A DNA stretch of 17,984 nt from Desulfosporosinus sp. (lineage in GTDB: Bacteria; Bacillota; Desulfitobacteriia; Desulfitobacteriales; Desulfitobacteriaceae). The stretch spans positions 1-17,984 of the forward strand of contig DOPM01000002.1 in NCBI GenBank assembly GCA_003513495.1. The letters run 5' to 3'. Made by a program: the position numbers and the translations under genes. The notes beneath the pieces were generated by a model. That model was given only the letters and a program-made list of their open reading frames with translations. It was not told where the DNA came from and ran no database searches. Shown here piece by piece: positions 6,977 through 15,666 of this stretch (position 1 is the stretch's first letter; every line of letters starts with the position of its first letter).

Positions 6977-8021
6977 AAGTTGCTCCTCCCTCTCTAGTGA
7001 GAATGTAGCGCAACATATCTTTAGCGTATCTGTCCTCTAAGGGATTGTCTAGCATACTATGCAGTTCTTCACGTGTACAAAGCATTAGCATGGCTTGTGC
7101 TGCACGTAAACGTACCCACCAATTACTGTCCCTAAGCAAGGGTCGTGCCAGAAGTGCATGATCAACTGCTCCGCTTGAACCTAATGCAGTGACAGCAGCT
7201 GCTCGAATTTCCCAGTCTGAATGCTTCATAGCAAGTGCGATTCCTTCAAAAAACGTTAGCTTCAATTGATTCCAAGCTCTTAATGCTCGAATCTGAAGTT
7301 CAGGGTCCTTGGAATAAAGAATATACTCTTTTAAAGTGGCTTCAGCCCTTTTGTAGCCAAAATGTGCTAGAACAGCTAAGGCTAAACGTTCGACCTTCGG
7401 TGAGGTCTCTCCTTTGGATAAAACGGATAGAAGTTCCGGACAAACTTCCTCTCCCATTTCAGCAAAAATGCTAATACCTAAATGCTCAGTCCAATCAGAG
7501 CGATTTCTTAATACTTCTAAAACTCTAGGTAATGTCTTTAGATTATTGCGCGCTAAAGCAATAATAGAGGGATAAAACCAAAACATATTATCTGAAGCGA
7601 GCCCAGTCTCAAGCATTGGGAGCACTTGAGGTTCACGAATCAAGCCTAGAAAGTAGATAGATTGGGCCTGTTTCCAATCGTTTGCTGAACCTCCTTCTTG
7701 TAAAAGATGCTTTACCAGGCCAGAGTAGTGAGCAACGGCGACAAGCTTCTCGAATGACTCCCCCTTTAAGGATTCCAAATAGGGAAGCAAAAACTCCTGC
7801 AGATAACCGAGTTCGTGAGAGGAAATGTGCGATGCCCATTGGGAAGGATGGATCTCTTCGGCAAAAAGTGAAAAAAGGTTGAGTTCCCATTTAGAATAAG
7901 CTTCCTTGCGTCGATGGTAATCCCTTTTGAACTTGTATCGCAATCTAAGTATCGATAGAAAGATCAAGCCAGTTAAGATAATTATTAAAAAAATAATAAG
8001 AGTAAGTATGTGAATTGTCAT
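6948..8021 (-). CDS. Membrane-anchored HEAT-repeat protein
   Basis: The 357-residue protein begins with a strong TM (about residues 5-27, rich in Ile and Leu) followed by a basic stretch (KFKRDYHRRK), so the remainder should be cytosolic. From about residue 90 to 340 there are paired amphipathic helices of HEAT type. The clearest repeats are DPELQIRALRAWNQL (239-253), HSDWEIRAAAVTALGSSG (267-284) and DSNWWVRLRAAQAMLML (298-314), with the conserved D/W-x-V/I-R-x-x-A-A pattern. HEAT solenoids bind proteins, so a scaffold between the receiver protein and the glycosyltransferase is a reasonable inference. The start ATG overlaps the receiver's stop as ATGA (4 nt), and its own end overlaps the glycosyltransferase start. 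No catalytic motif is visible. Confidence 0.85.
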   Translation of the reverse strand: MTIHILTLIIFLIIILTGLIFLSILRLRYKFKRDYHRRKEAYSKWELNLFSLFAEEIHPSQWASHISSHELGYLQEFLLPYLESLKGESFEKLVAVAHYSGLVKHLLQEGGSANDWKQAQSIYFLGLIREPQVLPMLETGLASDNMFWFYPSIIALARNNLKTLPRVLEVLRNRSDWTEHLGISIFAEMGEEVCPELLSVLSKGETSPKVERLALAVLAHFGYKRAEATLKEYILYSKDPELQIRALRAWNQLKLTFFEGIALAMKHSDWEIRAAAVTALGSSGAVDHALLARPLLRDSNWWVRLRAAQAMLMLCTREELHSMLDNPLEDRYAKDMLRYILTREGGATCVIPITHAL

Positions 8022-8404
8022 AAGCTAATACCTGCACGGGATTCCTCTTTGAGGATCATGATAACAGTTTTAATAAGCTGGTTTAAATCTACGGGTTTAC
8101 TGAGAAAATGGGCATCGAATTCTGCTACTCGAAGCTGTTCAACACCACTCGATCGGTGAGAAACGACCAATATTGGCAAGTAGGAGTAAGGTGAACAACG
8201 AATCCATCGTAAGAGGCTGAGACCATCTTGTCCGTTTAGAAGAAGTTCCATGATTAGCAAATCATAGTCGTCGGCGGACAGAAGTTTTAGTAGTTCTTCA
8301 TTCTCGGACATGACTCGAACGGCATAGCCGAGGCGGGTAAGCTGATCCGCTAATAAATGTGAATAATAGATATTGTCGTCTACAATAAGGATTTTGTGTG
8401 CCAT
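8018..8404 (-). CDS. Stand-alone receiver protein with Glu at the phospho-acceptor site
   Basis: The 128-residue protein is a single CheY-like receiver domain without an output domain. The acidic pair D9-D10, the switch Ser82 (VVSH) and the conserved Lys103 (LSKP) are in place. The phospho-acceptor, expected five residues after D48 in the DxxxxD pattern, is Glu53 (LLIMELLLNGQDG). The codon is GAA, read directly. Asp-to-Glu at this site often mimics the phosphorylated state or marks a pseudo-receiver, so the protein may signal without a kinase. It is first in an operon with the HEAT protein and the glycosyltransferase. ATG 8404 is preceded by AAAGG and by a promoter at 8440-8468. Its likely job, by inference, is to control the polysaccharide synthase through the HEAT protein. 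Confidence 0.92.
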   Translation of the reverse strand: MAHKILIVDDNIYYSHLLADQLTRLGYAVRVMSENEELLKLLSADDYDLLIMELLLNGQDGLSLLRWIRCSPYSYLPILVVSHRSSGVEQLRVAEFDAHFLSKPVDLNQLIKTVIMILKEESRAGISL

Positions 8405-8439
8405 GTTACTTGACCTTTCTTTAGAATTACTTTAAGGAT

Positions 8440-8468
8440 ATCTTAAGCTATAGTACTCTTTATGTCGA
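8440..8468 (-). promoter_or_regulatory. Candidate sigma-A promoter of the receiver-HEAT-glycosyltransferase operon
   Basis: On the minus strand TCGACA (8468-8463, 5 of 6 matches to TTGACA) is separated by 17 nt from TAAGAT (8445-8440, 4 of 6). Transcription would start about 30 nt before ATG 8404. Confidence 0.5.
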
Positions 8469-8497
8469 TAGTTATTTTGTACAATAGGAAGGACCTC

Positions 8498-8525
8498 GGT
8501 GCCTGATGCTGACACCAACTTATCC
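8498..8525. repeat. Second copy of the dispersed palindromic element
   Basis: GGTGCCTGA, then TGCTGA, then CACCAACTTATCC. Apart from the six-base insertion it is identical to 2809-2829 over 21 bases. The ends GGTG and CACC are complementary. It lies between divergent or unrelated genes, as expected for REP-like elements. Confidence 0.7.
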
Positions 8526-8670
8526 TGCTGCCCCAACAGATTCAATCGTGACAATGCCCAACATTATATCCCTACTACAGCAATTAACTGGCTTACGCAC
8601 GAATATTTCCTTCCCACGTCTCCGGAACAGATCTAAAGTGAAAAACGATGAAAAAGTCAGTATAAAATTA

Positions 8671-8718
8671 GTGCCTCAAACCCTTGAGCTAGAGCTACAA
8701 GAGTTTGAGGCATTTTTT
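8671..8718. terminator. Long-stemmed intrinsic terminator, probably bidirectional
   Basis: TGCCTCAAA (8672-8680) pairs perfectly with TTTGAGGCA (8704-8712). The stem continues with CCCTTG/CAAGAG (one mismatch) around an 11-nt loop. Six T follow on the plus strand. Read on the minus strand, the same A6/hairpin/TAATTTTAT layout lies 23 nt after the stop codon of the 982-residue surface protein and probably ends its transcript. Confidence 0.8.
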
Positions 8719-8740
8719 GGCTAAGACGATCGAAAGTGAG

Positions 8741-11689
8741 CTAGAAAGAGTCTATTATTGTGATGACTTCTGCATAGAACGTACCTTCTTCATCTAAGAG
8801 GATTTCGACGGTGTCGCCTAGATCAATAGTTCTGAACGGTTCGACAGTGATGGCACTTATATCCATGGCGTTATAAACATAGCCGCTGGAGATAAGTTTG
8901 AATTGCAGACCATTAACTATGATCGTCCTATCTGCTACATCAATTCCCACTACAACACCGGTGAAGAGTTCTTCTGGCGTAGGGGTAATAATATCTTCTA
9001 CTAACCCCGAAGCATTATTAATGGATAGAACGACAGATTGCCCTTTACAGATGCTTCTCCAAATGTTATTGACTAAATAAGTGTTCTCCGTACCGTTAAC
9101 TAGTGCTTTAATTTCAACCACTTCATCATCTGGATTTCTCAAAACACTTGTAAGAACGGCATTGTAGTCTGTTATTTGACTAGCAGGTTGTCTAATTCCA
9201 GTTTGTTTTATTACTAGATATTCCACATAATAATCTTCGTCTGTATAAATATCGGCCTCAAGGATGTTATAGTCATTACTTGCTAGTTCACTCCAAGTTG
9301 AGATTGAAATGTTTTCGTTTGATGCATCGTACACTACGGTATTAGGCTGTAACCGATATTTATTACCCGCAGTCACATAGTCATCATCTAGCTCTAGTGG
9401 GGCCATTAGGGGATGAGACGTTAAGAATTCTAATCCGATAATAGTGCCGGAATCGTCAAAGGTATACCTGATTACGGTATCTGCGGTATTGTCAGGAGTT
9501 AATCCTTTAATCCCCTCGCCGATTTGGAGATGGTTGCGATCCAAAGCGACTATTTCAAAGGTGCTAGAACCAGTATCGGCTAATGCAAATTCTGCAATTT
9601 CTATTGTAGACCCAGGGTAATAGTCATTTGCCTCATAAACCATAGAATTGCCTGCAGGAGTGGTTACCGTTACCTTATCTAAGGTATTTACACGTAAAGA
9701 TTTTGTTACATTAATACCATCTTCATTGAGAAGTTCTATGTCTAATGTACCCCCATCGGGAATGCCAGATTCGATATAAGCAGTTATGTTTTCAACATTG
9801 TAAGCTGATAGAGTGTTTAAATTAAGAGTTGGGCCTGTGCCTATTAAATAAACAATCTCACCATATCTGTTTAAATAAGCTGTAACGGGCCCACCTGATT
9901 GGAACGCTTCCGCTTTATCTGTATCGAAGCAATCGAACTCATTACCATCTAGATATCTGGCAGATCCAAAACGACCATCCCAATTGTAATTTATCCCACC
10001 TATTTTAATTCTGTCCGAGTAAACTGTTTCTATCACACCTGTAACTGAGTTATTATAAACCTCCGCTATTCCATCTCCATCATTTGAGCTAGTTTCAAAG
10101 AATACTATATCGTCTTGATTTAAATCACTAACTGAGATTGTTTTCCCGTCTTTAACGATAATAAAATCTTCTAAATCCAATTCGCCATTATCATATGAAA
10201 TTGCAACATTGCCCTCAGTGGATTTAACAATAAATAAATCATCAAAGTTGTAGGATAAAATAAACTCAATTTTCCCACTTGTGTCCAAGAAGACCTTTGC
10301 ATAGTCATACTCCGTTCCTTCGGATCCAATTGGATTAGAGTAGTCATTGTTGTAGAAGACAAGGTTGTTAGAGAGGTCATATTCGACTCCATCAACGGTT
10401 ACTTTACCATTTTCATAAGGATTATGTGTTTTAATAACGTCTAGTTTGCCTGTCACAGTAGTCTCATTTTCAAACAATATGTTTCTAGCTTCATAATTTC
10501 TATTATACCAGACACGCACTTTAGCACCTAAGGAAGCTTGAAAATCAAACGTAGTCGATGTAGGGATGGTAAATGTAAGGCCATTCATTGAGATAGTACG
10601 ATTATTTACATCGATATCTCTTATACGTCCATAATTAAAAGCAGGACGTAGAAAAGTAAAGGATAAATTCTTTACGGTTACCGTATAATCTGTTAGATAT
10701 TCGATTACAAAATTACCAGCAGTAGGATTATCATACAAGTTCACTTCAAGAGTTTTACCGTCATGAGAAAGCTCAACACTTTCTACGCCTATACGAGCCA
10801 GTGTTGTTGAGTTAACAATTTTAACCTCTGACTTGTTCACTGAAGATATTGCTTTATTGAATTCAATAGATAGTACACGTCCATCGTTTGTAAGTGCACT
10901 TACCGAAGTAATAGCCAAGTCATTGGCTTGTGGTGTGACCTGTTCAAAATAGTCATTACGGGTATGTACAAGGTATTGCATTAAGGAGATAATATCTTTT
11001 ACGTTGGGTTCTACAATACCTACCTGATTTTCCAATGGGTTGATGGATCCCATATTTATAAGGTTTACCTGTCCCTCATCAACCCCTGGAGCCCTATTAT
11101 TTCCTAAGTACTGGAGCCCTGCCAGGGCATCAGAAATACTGGGATCGCCCGATGTTGCTTGATTGACAACTTTACCACGCTGCAGATTTAGATGATACTC
11201 AGGAATACTAACTTCATTCAAGTCAGTATCGACTACTCCAATAAATCTAATCGTTAAATCGGTGAGATCTTTCACAGATCCATTGACGACCAATGGTACA
11301 AAAACTAGGCTGTCATAATTAACCGGTTCGGAATCGGTAGCACCGGCAATATAGGCTTTACTTTCTACATCGACAATACTCTTTGTAAAGTTATCCATCT
11401 CTGCCTCGTCTCTTACATCGAGTATGGTTACTATTGCCGGGTTGTAGTCAATTTCAATTTGGTAGGCCCCAAGGTTGATACCCTGTACAGGCTCTCCTAA
11501 TTGATTCTTTATCCCTTGGATTCCGATAAATAAACCTGCACTGTTATTGTAATTAGGGTTTTTTCCGATTTTGACCAGTGGACTGGCTGTGTAGGGAGTT
11601 GATGCCAAAAGATTTGTGGGTAACAAACAAAAAATAATAGAAACAATAAATAGCATAACTTTTAGAGTCGTCCGTTTTGTCTTATCCAT
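8741..11689 (-). CDS. Secreted surface protein: cohesin-like and dockerin-like module, Ig-like and repeated beta domains
   Basis: The 982-residue protein has a signal peptide (KR-rich start, hydrophobic 9-23, cleavage near LLAS). Residues about 35-170 look like a cohesin-type beta-sandwich (AGLFIGIQGI, GAYQIEIDYNPAIVTILD, LVFVPLVVNGS). Residues about 186-245 carry two dockerin-like helices (DALAGLQYLGNN; PNVKDIISLMQYLV) without clear DxDxDG calcium loops. Residues about 257-350 resemble a Big/SlpA-type Ig-like domain. From 353 on come several copies of a small beta unit of the form G-x-(V/I)-x-x-(I/V)-D-x-x-x-R-x-I-x-(V/M)-N-G-L-x-F, clearest at 353-375 and 910-932. No anchor, LPXTG or SLH motif is visible. 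AGGAGG 7 nt before ATG 11689 fixes the start. It is divergent from a gene sharing its N-terminal module. An extracellular structural or adhesive role is inferred. Confidence 0.85.
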   Translation of the reverse strand: MDKTKRTTLKVMLFIVSIIFCLLPTNLLASTPYTASPLVKIGKNPNYNNSAGLFIGIQGIKNQLGEPVQGINLGAYQIEIDYNPAIVTILDVRDEAEMDNFTKSIVDVESKAYIAGATDSEPVNYDSLVFVPLVVNGSVKDLTDLTIRFIGVVDTDLNEVSIPEYHLNLQRGKVVNQATSGDPSISDALAGLQYLGNNRAPGVDEGQVNLINMGSINPLENQVGIVEPNVKDIISLMQYLVHTRNDYFEQVTPQANDLAITSVSALTNDGRVLSIEFNKAISSVNKSEVKIVNSTTLARIGVESVELSHDGKTLEVNLYDNPTAGNFVIEYLTDYTVTVKNLSFTFLRPAFNYGRIRDIDVNNRTISMNGLTFTIPTSTTFDFQASLGAKVRVWYNRNYEARNILFENETTVTGKLDVIKTHNPYENGKVTVDGVEYDLSNNLVFYNNDYSNPIGSEGTEYDYAKVFLDTSGKIEFILSYNFDDLFIVKSTEGNVAISYDNGELDLEDFIIVKDGKTISVSDLNQDDIVFFETSSNDGDGIAEVYNNSVTGVIETVYSDRIKIGGINYNWDGRFGSARYLDGNEFDCFDTDKAEAFQSGGPVTAYLNRYGEIVYLIGTGPTLNLNTLSAYNVENITAYIESGIPDGGTLDIELLNEDGINVTKSLRVNTLDKVTVTTPAGNSMVYEANDYYPGSTIEIAEFALADTGSSTFEIVALDRNHLQIGEGIKGLTPDNTADTVIRYTFDDSGTIIGLEFLTSHPLMAPLELDDDYVTAGNKYRLQPNTVVYDASNENISISTWSELASNDYNILEADIYTDEDYYVEYLVIKQTGIRQPASQITDYNAVLTSVLRNPDDEVVEIKALVNGTENTYLVNNIWRSICKGQSVVLSINNASGLVEDIITPTPEELFTGVVVGIDVADRTIIVNGLQFKLISSGYVYNAMDISAITVEPFRTIDLGDTVEILLDEEGTFYAEVITIIDSF

Positions 11690-12084
11690 CCTTATCCTCC
11701 TTTAATAATAAGTTTTGTAAGGGAAACCAAGGGAAGGGAATTTATTAGTCATTCTCTATACATTTACTTAATTCCTTCATTTTTCCAGGTAAATATATAA
11801 TGTTTTTAGACCTGTGAAGTATTTCTCAAGGTGTGTTTTGGAATAGTAAAGGGCTTGGGAATAAGCAACAGGTTGGAAAACCGGAAAAATTGTGGATAAG
11901 AAGTAGGAAAACGGTTAAATAGAATCCTCTAAAGGTATACAATAAATTACATTAATGGTAATAAAAATAGAGGAATAGCCGACGGAAGATAGAATAGTAG
12001 TTAGGAATAAGATACCTTGATTGGGTCTTTTACCCCTGAGGCACTTATAGTCTAAATTCCTTATTAGGAGAGGGTGAATATTTA
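11690..12084. other. Divergent intergenic region between two surface-protein genes
   Basis: The region holds the ribosome-binding sites of both genes: AGGAGG for the minus gene and AGGAGAGGGTG for the plus gene. A weak plus-strand promoter candidate is TTAAAT-17-TACAAT (11915-11943), leaving an untranslated leader of about 135 nt. On the minus strand TTCACA, a 5 of 6 match to a -35, occurs near 11816 but without a good -10. No known riboswitch consensus was recognised. Confidence 0.35.
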
Positions 12085-15000
12085 ATGGCCAAGTTAAAGC
12101 GATATTTCCCCTGGATTTTCACTTTAACCATTTTTATTGTACTGTTAACTCCGACCCTCAGCCATGCCTACGTTGATCCAACTAAACCCTATAAAATTAT
12201 CCTTAAGAATCTTCAATGTCTTGATACCTTGGATACTTTTTCTGAAGATGAAGTCTATCTCGATGTGTTCTTAGACGGTGAAATAGCTACAGATCTAACG
12301 AATAGAACATCTACGATTAATATTAACACCAATGAAATCTATTATTTTACTGGCAGTAATGCCTATGAACGTCCCTTTAAGGACTCCGCATTTTTAAAGT
12401 TATTTGCAGTGGACCCTGTATTGGATATCTTTATCGATAACTTAACTGTCTTTCCTGAACTTGGACTTGGAGACCAAGTAGAAAGCCTTTATACGAATGA
12501 TATTCTCAAAGGGAATGCAACATACAACCTGGTCTATGAGGTTGTTTCTAACGAAATTTCTGATACGGAAGCTCCGGTCTGGCCGGAAGGAAGTGTTCTT
12601 ACTTCGTCAAATATCACCGAGACCACAATTGATTTAACCTGGACCCCGGCTACGGATAATGTAAGGGTGTCATCCTATTTACTGTCGATAAATGGCCTAA
12701 CTGATATCATAATACCCGGTAATATAACACAATACCAAGTCAAAAATCTAACCCCGGGCCAAGCCTATACCTTTTATCTTTATGCCAGGGACGCTGATAA
12801 TAACGGGACCTCCATGCCAATTTACCGTACGGACTCAACCTTAGCACTCGATACACTTGCCCCAGGCTGGCCTGCTGGAAGTGTTCTGAGATCTGATAAT
12901 CGAACTGAGACAAGCTTGGATTTATCTTGGACGCCTGCAACGGATAATCGAGAAGTAAGCACCTATAGTCTTAAACAAAATGATACTCAAATTGCCACGA
13001 TTGCCGGGGACACTACAATGTATCACGTCGATGGTTTAGCTCCGAATACGATGTACACCTTTAAAATAGATGCGATTGATCCAGCGGGAAATCTGAGTAC
13101 AACTGGACCGAGTGTGGAAGCCTCAACAGATATCACACCACCTTACTGGTCAACCGGAGCAGCCTTAACCTTTACCAAGTCTAGTTCGACAAGCCTGGAT
13201 CTCAGTTGGGGAAAAGCAGTCGATAATGGGTTAGGGCTATCTGGCTATAAAGTGATACAAAATAGTACCCTGATTGACACAATTCCTCCACTTTATGAAA
13301 GTACAATAAACGACCCCATTTCTGGACAACCAAGAAAGGTTTTACTCCCCAATACCTTCTATAGCGTAGAAGGACTTGACCCGCGGACCACTCAAACGTT
13401 TTCTGTAGTTGCCATCGATGCAGCAGGAAACGAAACCTCACCCCTAAATGTCACTGTAGCCACTGATCTATACGGCTCCATCACTGGTAAGGTCACAGCC
13501 TCTGGTCAAGGGACGCCGGGGGCGGTCGTTATCCTGTTTGAGGCTAATGATCCGGAGGTGGAAGTAAAATCAGCAGTAACCGATGCGAATGGAAACTACA
13601 CCTTATCGGATCTTAACCCTGGAACGTACATTCTGAAATTTGAGTATGATGCACCTTGGGAAGAAACTCTGGAGCAGTGGTACCTTCAGACGACTGGTTA
13701 TGATACAGCGTCACCGTTGACAGTTACCAATGGCGGAGTTCTCTCTTCAATTGATGCAGATTTTGAGATCTATGGATCCATTTCAGGGATAGTAAGGGAC
13801 TTAAGTGGGAGTCCACTCACCGGGGTTACGGTTGAAGTTTATAAGGCCTCAAATAATGCTCTCGTTACAACGACGTCTACTGATTCTACAGGGAATTATA
13901 CGGTTGAAAATCTTCTGCCCGAGCGCTACAACGTTTCGTTTCTTAAGTCTAATTATCCAATGGTATGGTATAATCAGCGATCTAAGCCCTCGGAAGCAGA
14001 CTACATCGATATCCTGCCTGGAGATGCTCTCACGCAAATTAATGCTAATCTTTATATTGGTGGAAATGTTTTTGGTCACGTTACCAATCAGGCTGGTTTG
14101 CCCTTACAAGGCATGACGGTCACTATTTACGATGATGATTACTATGATTTCAGTTCAACATCCACCGATAGTAATGGAAACTATTCATTAAGTGATCTTC
14201 CTCCCGGGCAATATAAACTTGAAATTAGCAAGGAGAATGAACTGGATTTCATGCCCTGGTGGTACGGAGATGCTGAGGACTATGTAAGTGCAGCTTGGCT
14301 TACCTTTTCCGGAAGGGGTAGTCAAGCCGAGAATGAATACGAAGTTAATGCGGTAATTCACCTAGATCCCTCCGTTGATACTGTCAAGCCTGTGATCACG
14401 TTAAATGGCTTGCCAGAGATCACGCTTCAGGTGGGTTCGACCTATATTGATGCGGGGGCAACTGCGGAGGATAACGTTGACGGAGACCTCACGGATGAGC
14501 TAATTGTCACCAACCCGATAGACACAGCTCAAGTGGGCACCTATACGATTCGTTATAATGTTATAGATGCCTACGGAAATCAGGCGGAGGAAGTCGTCCG
14601 AACGGTTCATATCGTTAGTGCTGCCTATACTGCTGAAGCCCTTATCCAAATGGGAATACGCCCCAATGGAGATGACGCGGGTCTATATATTGGTTTAGAA
14701 AACGTCGTTGGGCCAGATGGAAATCCTGTGGAAAACTTCAAATTGAGTGGTTATCAAGTTGAAATCTCCTATGATCCCACAAAAGTTAGCCTACTCGAGG
14801 CTTTAGATATTGCCAAGCTTGGTCAATTTGAACAAAACAACCTGTCAGCGGGAAAGGTATTTGTGGTAGACGCTTCTACAAGTAGTACCGAAAACATGGA
14901 GCAGTTATTTTTCTTACCACTGGTGTTAAAAGGGTCGGCTCTGGATCTAGCAAGCCTTGAGATTCATTTTTCCATGGTAAGAGATCAAACTCTGAATATC

Positions 15001-15273
15001 GTAAACGTTCCTAAAACGAATCTTTCCTTTATAAGAGGGAAAATTCTCAACGAAGCAGGGCTGAACCATAATGTCGGGGATGCCGTTGCAGGTCTACAAT
15101 ATATAGCGAATCTTCGTACTTTAGGTTTTGAAGACTTGCAAGTGAACTTGATTAATATGGCTGCCATCGTAGAAGATGATCCAGGGATTGCTGTTCCTAA
15201 CGTAAAAGATATTATTGCTTTACTGCAATACCTCGTAGAGAAAAGAGATCCTAGCTTTTCCGTGATAGAGTAA
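12085..15273 (+). CDS. Large secreted multidomain surface protein: FN3, carboxypeptidase-regulatory-like, Ig-like, cohesin/dockerin-like
   Basis: The 1062-residue protein begins with a signal peptide (hydrophobic 9-24, cleavage near SHA-Y). An unassigned beta domain follows (about 30-155, NLQCLDTLDTFSEDEVYLDV). Three FN3 domains come next (about 162-255, 260-348, 353-460; motifs LTWTPATDN, LSWTPATDN, LSWGKAVDN). Three carboxypeptidase-regulatory/SdrB-like units (about 464-560, 562-655, 659-760) each contain GNYT or GNYS and a (N/P)PGTY-type turn. A DUF5011/HYR-like Ig domain lies at about 766-844 (GSTYIDAGATAEDNVDGD). The C-terminus repeats the cohesin-like plus dockerin-like module of the divergent neighbour (about 848-1058, ending PNVKDIIALLQYLVEKRD). 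No sortase or SLH anchor is seen. AGGAG at 12066-12070 and ATG 12085 support the start. The protein is probably extracellular and may assemble with other surface proteins through the C-terminal module. Substrate unknown. Confidence 0.88.
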   Translation: MAKLKRYFPWIFTLTIFIVLLTPTLSHAYVDPTKPYKIILKNLQCLDTLDTFSEDEVYLDVFLDGEIATDLTNRTSTININTNEIYYFTGSNAYERPFKDSAFLKLFAVDPVLDIFIDNLTVFPELGLGDQVESLYTNDILKGNATYNLVYEVVSNEISDTEAPVWPEGSVLTSSNITETTIDLTWTPATDNVRVSSYLLSINGLTDIIIPGNITQYQVKNLTPGQAYTFYLYARDADNNGTSMPIYRTDSTLALDTLAPGWPAGSVLRSDNRTETSLDLSWTPATDNREVSTYSLKQNDTQIATIAGDTTMYHVDGLAPNTMYTFKIDAIDPAGNLSTTGPSVEASTDITPPYWSTGAALTFTKSSSTSLDLSWGKAVDNGLGLSGYKVIQNSTLIDTIPPLYESTINDPISGQPRKVLLPNTFYSVEGLDPRTTQTFSVVAIDAAGNETSPLNVTVATDLYGSITGKVTASGQGTPGAVVILFEANDPEVEVKSAVTDANGNYTLSDLNPGTYILKFEYDAPWEETLEQWYLQTTGYDTASPLTVTNGGVLSSIDADFEIYGSISGIVRDLSGSPLTGVTVEVYKASNNALVTTTSTDSTGNYTVENLLPERYNVSFLKSNYPMVWYNQRSKPSEADYIDILPGDALTQINANLYIGGNVFGHVTNQAGLPLQGMTVTIYDDDYYDFSSTSTDSNGNYSLSDLPPGQYKLEISKENELDFMPWWYGDAEDYVSAAWLTFSGRGSQAENEYEVNAVIHLDPSVDTVKPVITLNGLPEITLQVGSTYIDAGATAEDNVDGDLTDELIVTNPIDTAQVGTYTIRYNVIDAYGNQAEEVVRTVHIVSAAYTAEALIQMGIRPNGDDAGLYIGLENVVGPDGNPVENFKLSGYQVEISYDPTKVSLLEALDIAKLGQFEQNNLSAGKVFVVDASTSSTENMEQLFFLPLVLKGSALDLASLEIHFSMVRDQTLNIVNVPKTNLSFIRGKILNEAGLNHNVGDAVAGLQYIANLRTLGFEDLQVNLINMAAIVEDDPGIAVPNVKDIIALLQYLVEKRDPSFSVIE

Positions 15274-15351
15274 CAACGAGTTTGTCAAAGCATCTATCAC
15301 TCAAGGGAACTCGCTCTTTCTCACGATCATAATGGGAGATAGTTTTGACGA

Positions 15352-15395
15352 ATAGATAGGGACCCTGCTTAGCAGGACCCCTATCTATAATTTTT
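15352..15395. terminator. Strong terminator between convergent genes
   Basis: ATAGATAGGG (15352-15361) pairs with CCCTATCTAT (15379-15388). After a 2x2 internal loop CCTGC/GCAGG closes a TTA loop. AATTTTT follows on the plus strand, ending the 1062-residue gene. On the minus strand it lies just beyond the DUF2922 stop at 15410 and may act there too, with a poorer T-run. Confidence 0.85.
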
Positions 15396-15409
15396 AGTCT
15401 CCGGGTATT

Positions 15410-15649
15410 TTAGGCTACCGGCTGATCAAAGAGATCATTAGTGGTTGTATCGACAATTTTAATATCTCGTTTGGAAATGAGTTCACCTCCGGAAGTGAGG
15501 AAAATATTTTTCGTGATGATTTGATCCATGACAGCTTCGATTTGGAGCGAGGTTAAATCTGCCTTAGGAGATGGTAAAGTTAATGTCACCGCGTTCCCTA
15601 GGGTGTTATTAAAGGTCATTCTTAAGACCTTTTTCGTTACACTCGCCAA
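15410..15649 (-). CDS. DUF2922 family protein
   Basis: The 79-residue protein matches the small DUF2922 family: an N-terminal strand KKVLRMTFNNTLGNAVTLTL, then PSPKADLTSLQIEAVMDQII, and a KNIF-type segment. The start is TTG at 15649 with GGAG 8 nt upstream. The ATG overlapping the site is in another frame and gives a different short peptide. DUF2922 proteins in Firmicutes are usually paired with DUF1659, as here (17-nt gap, same strand). Their role is unknown. The small third partner (YvrJ-like) often seen after this pair is not present before the terminator. Confidence 0.88.
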   Translation of the reverse strand: MASVTKKVLRMTFNNTLGNAVTLTLPSPKADLTSLQIEAVMDQIITKNIFLTSGGELISKRDIKIVDTTTNDLFDQPVA

Positions 15650-15666
15650 TCATATTCTCCTTTCTT

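Noticed and set aside
8506..8724. Plus-strand ORF of 72 codons as a real gene
   Set aside because: Its start overlaps the dispersed repeat, the AGGAAGG site is 13 nt away, and its last 17 codons are the terminator hairpin. It is kept only as a possible relic.
13805..14116. Plus-strand 103-codon ORF inside the 1062-residue protein gene
   Set aside because: It is a frame shadow of a clearly coding multidomain gene, with no ribosome-binding site or domain.
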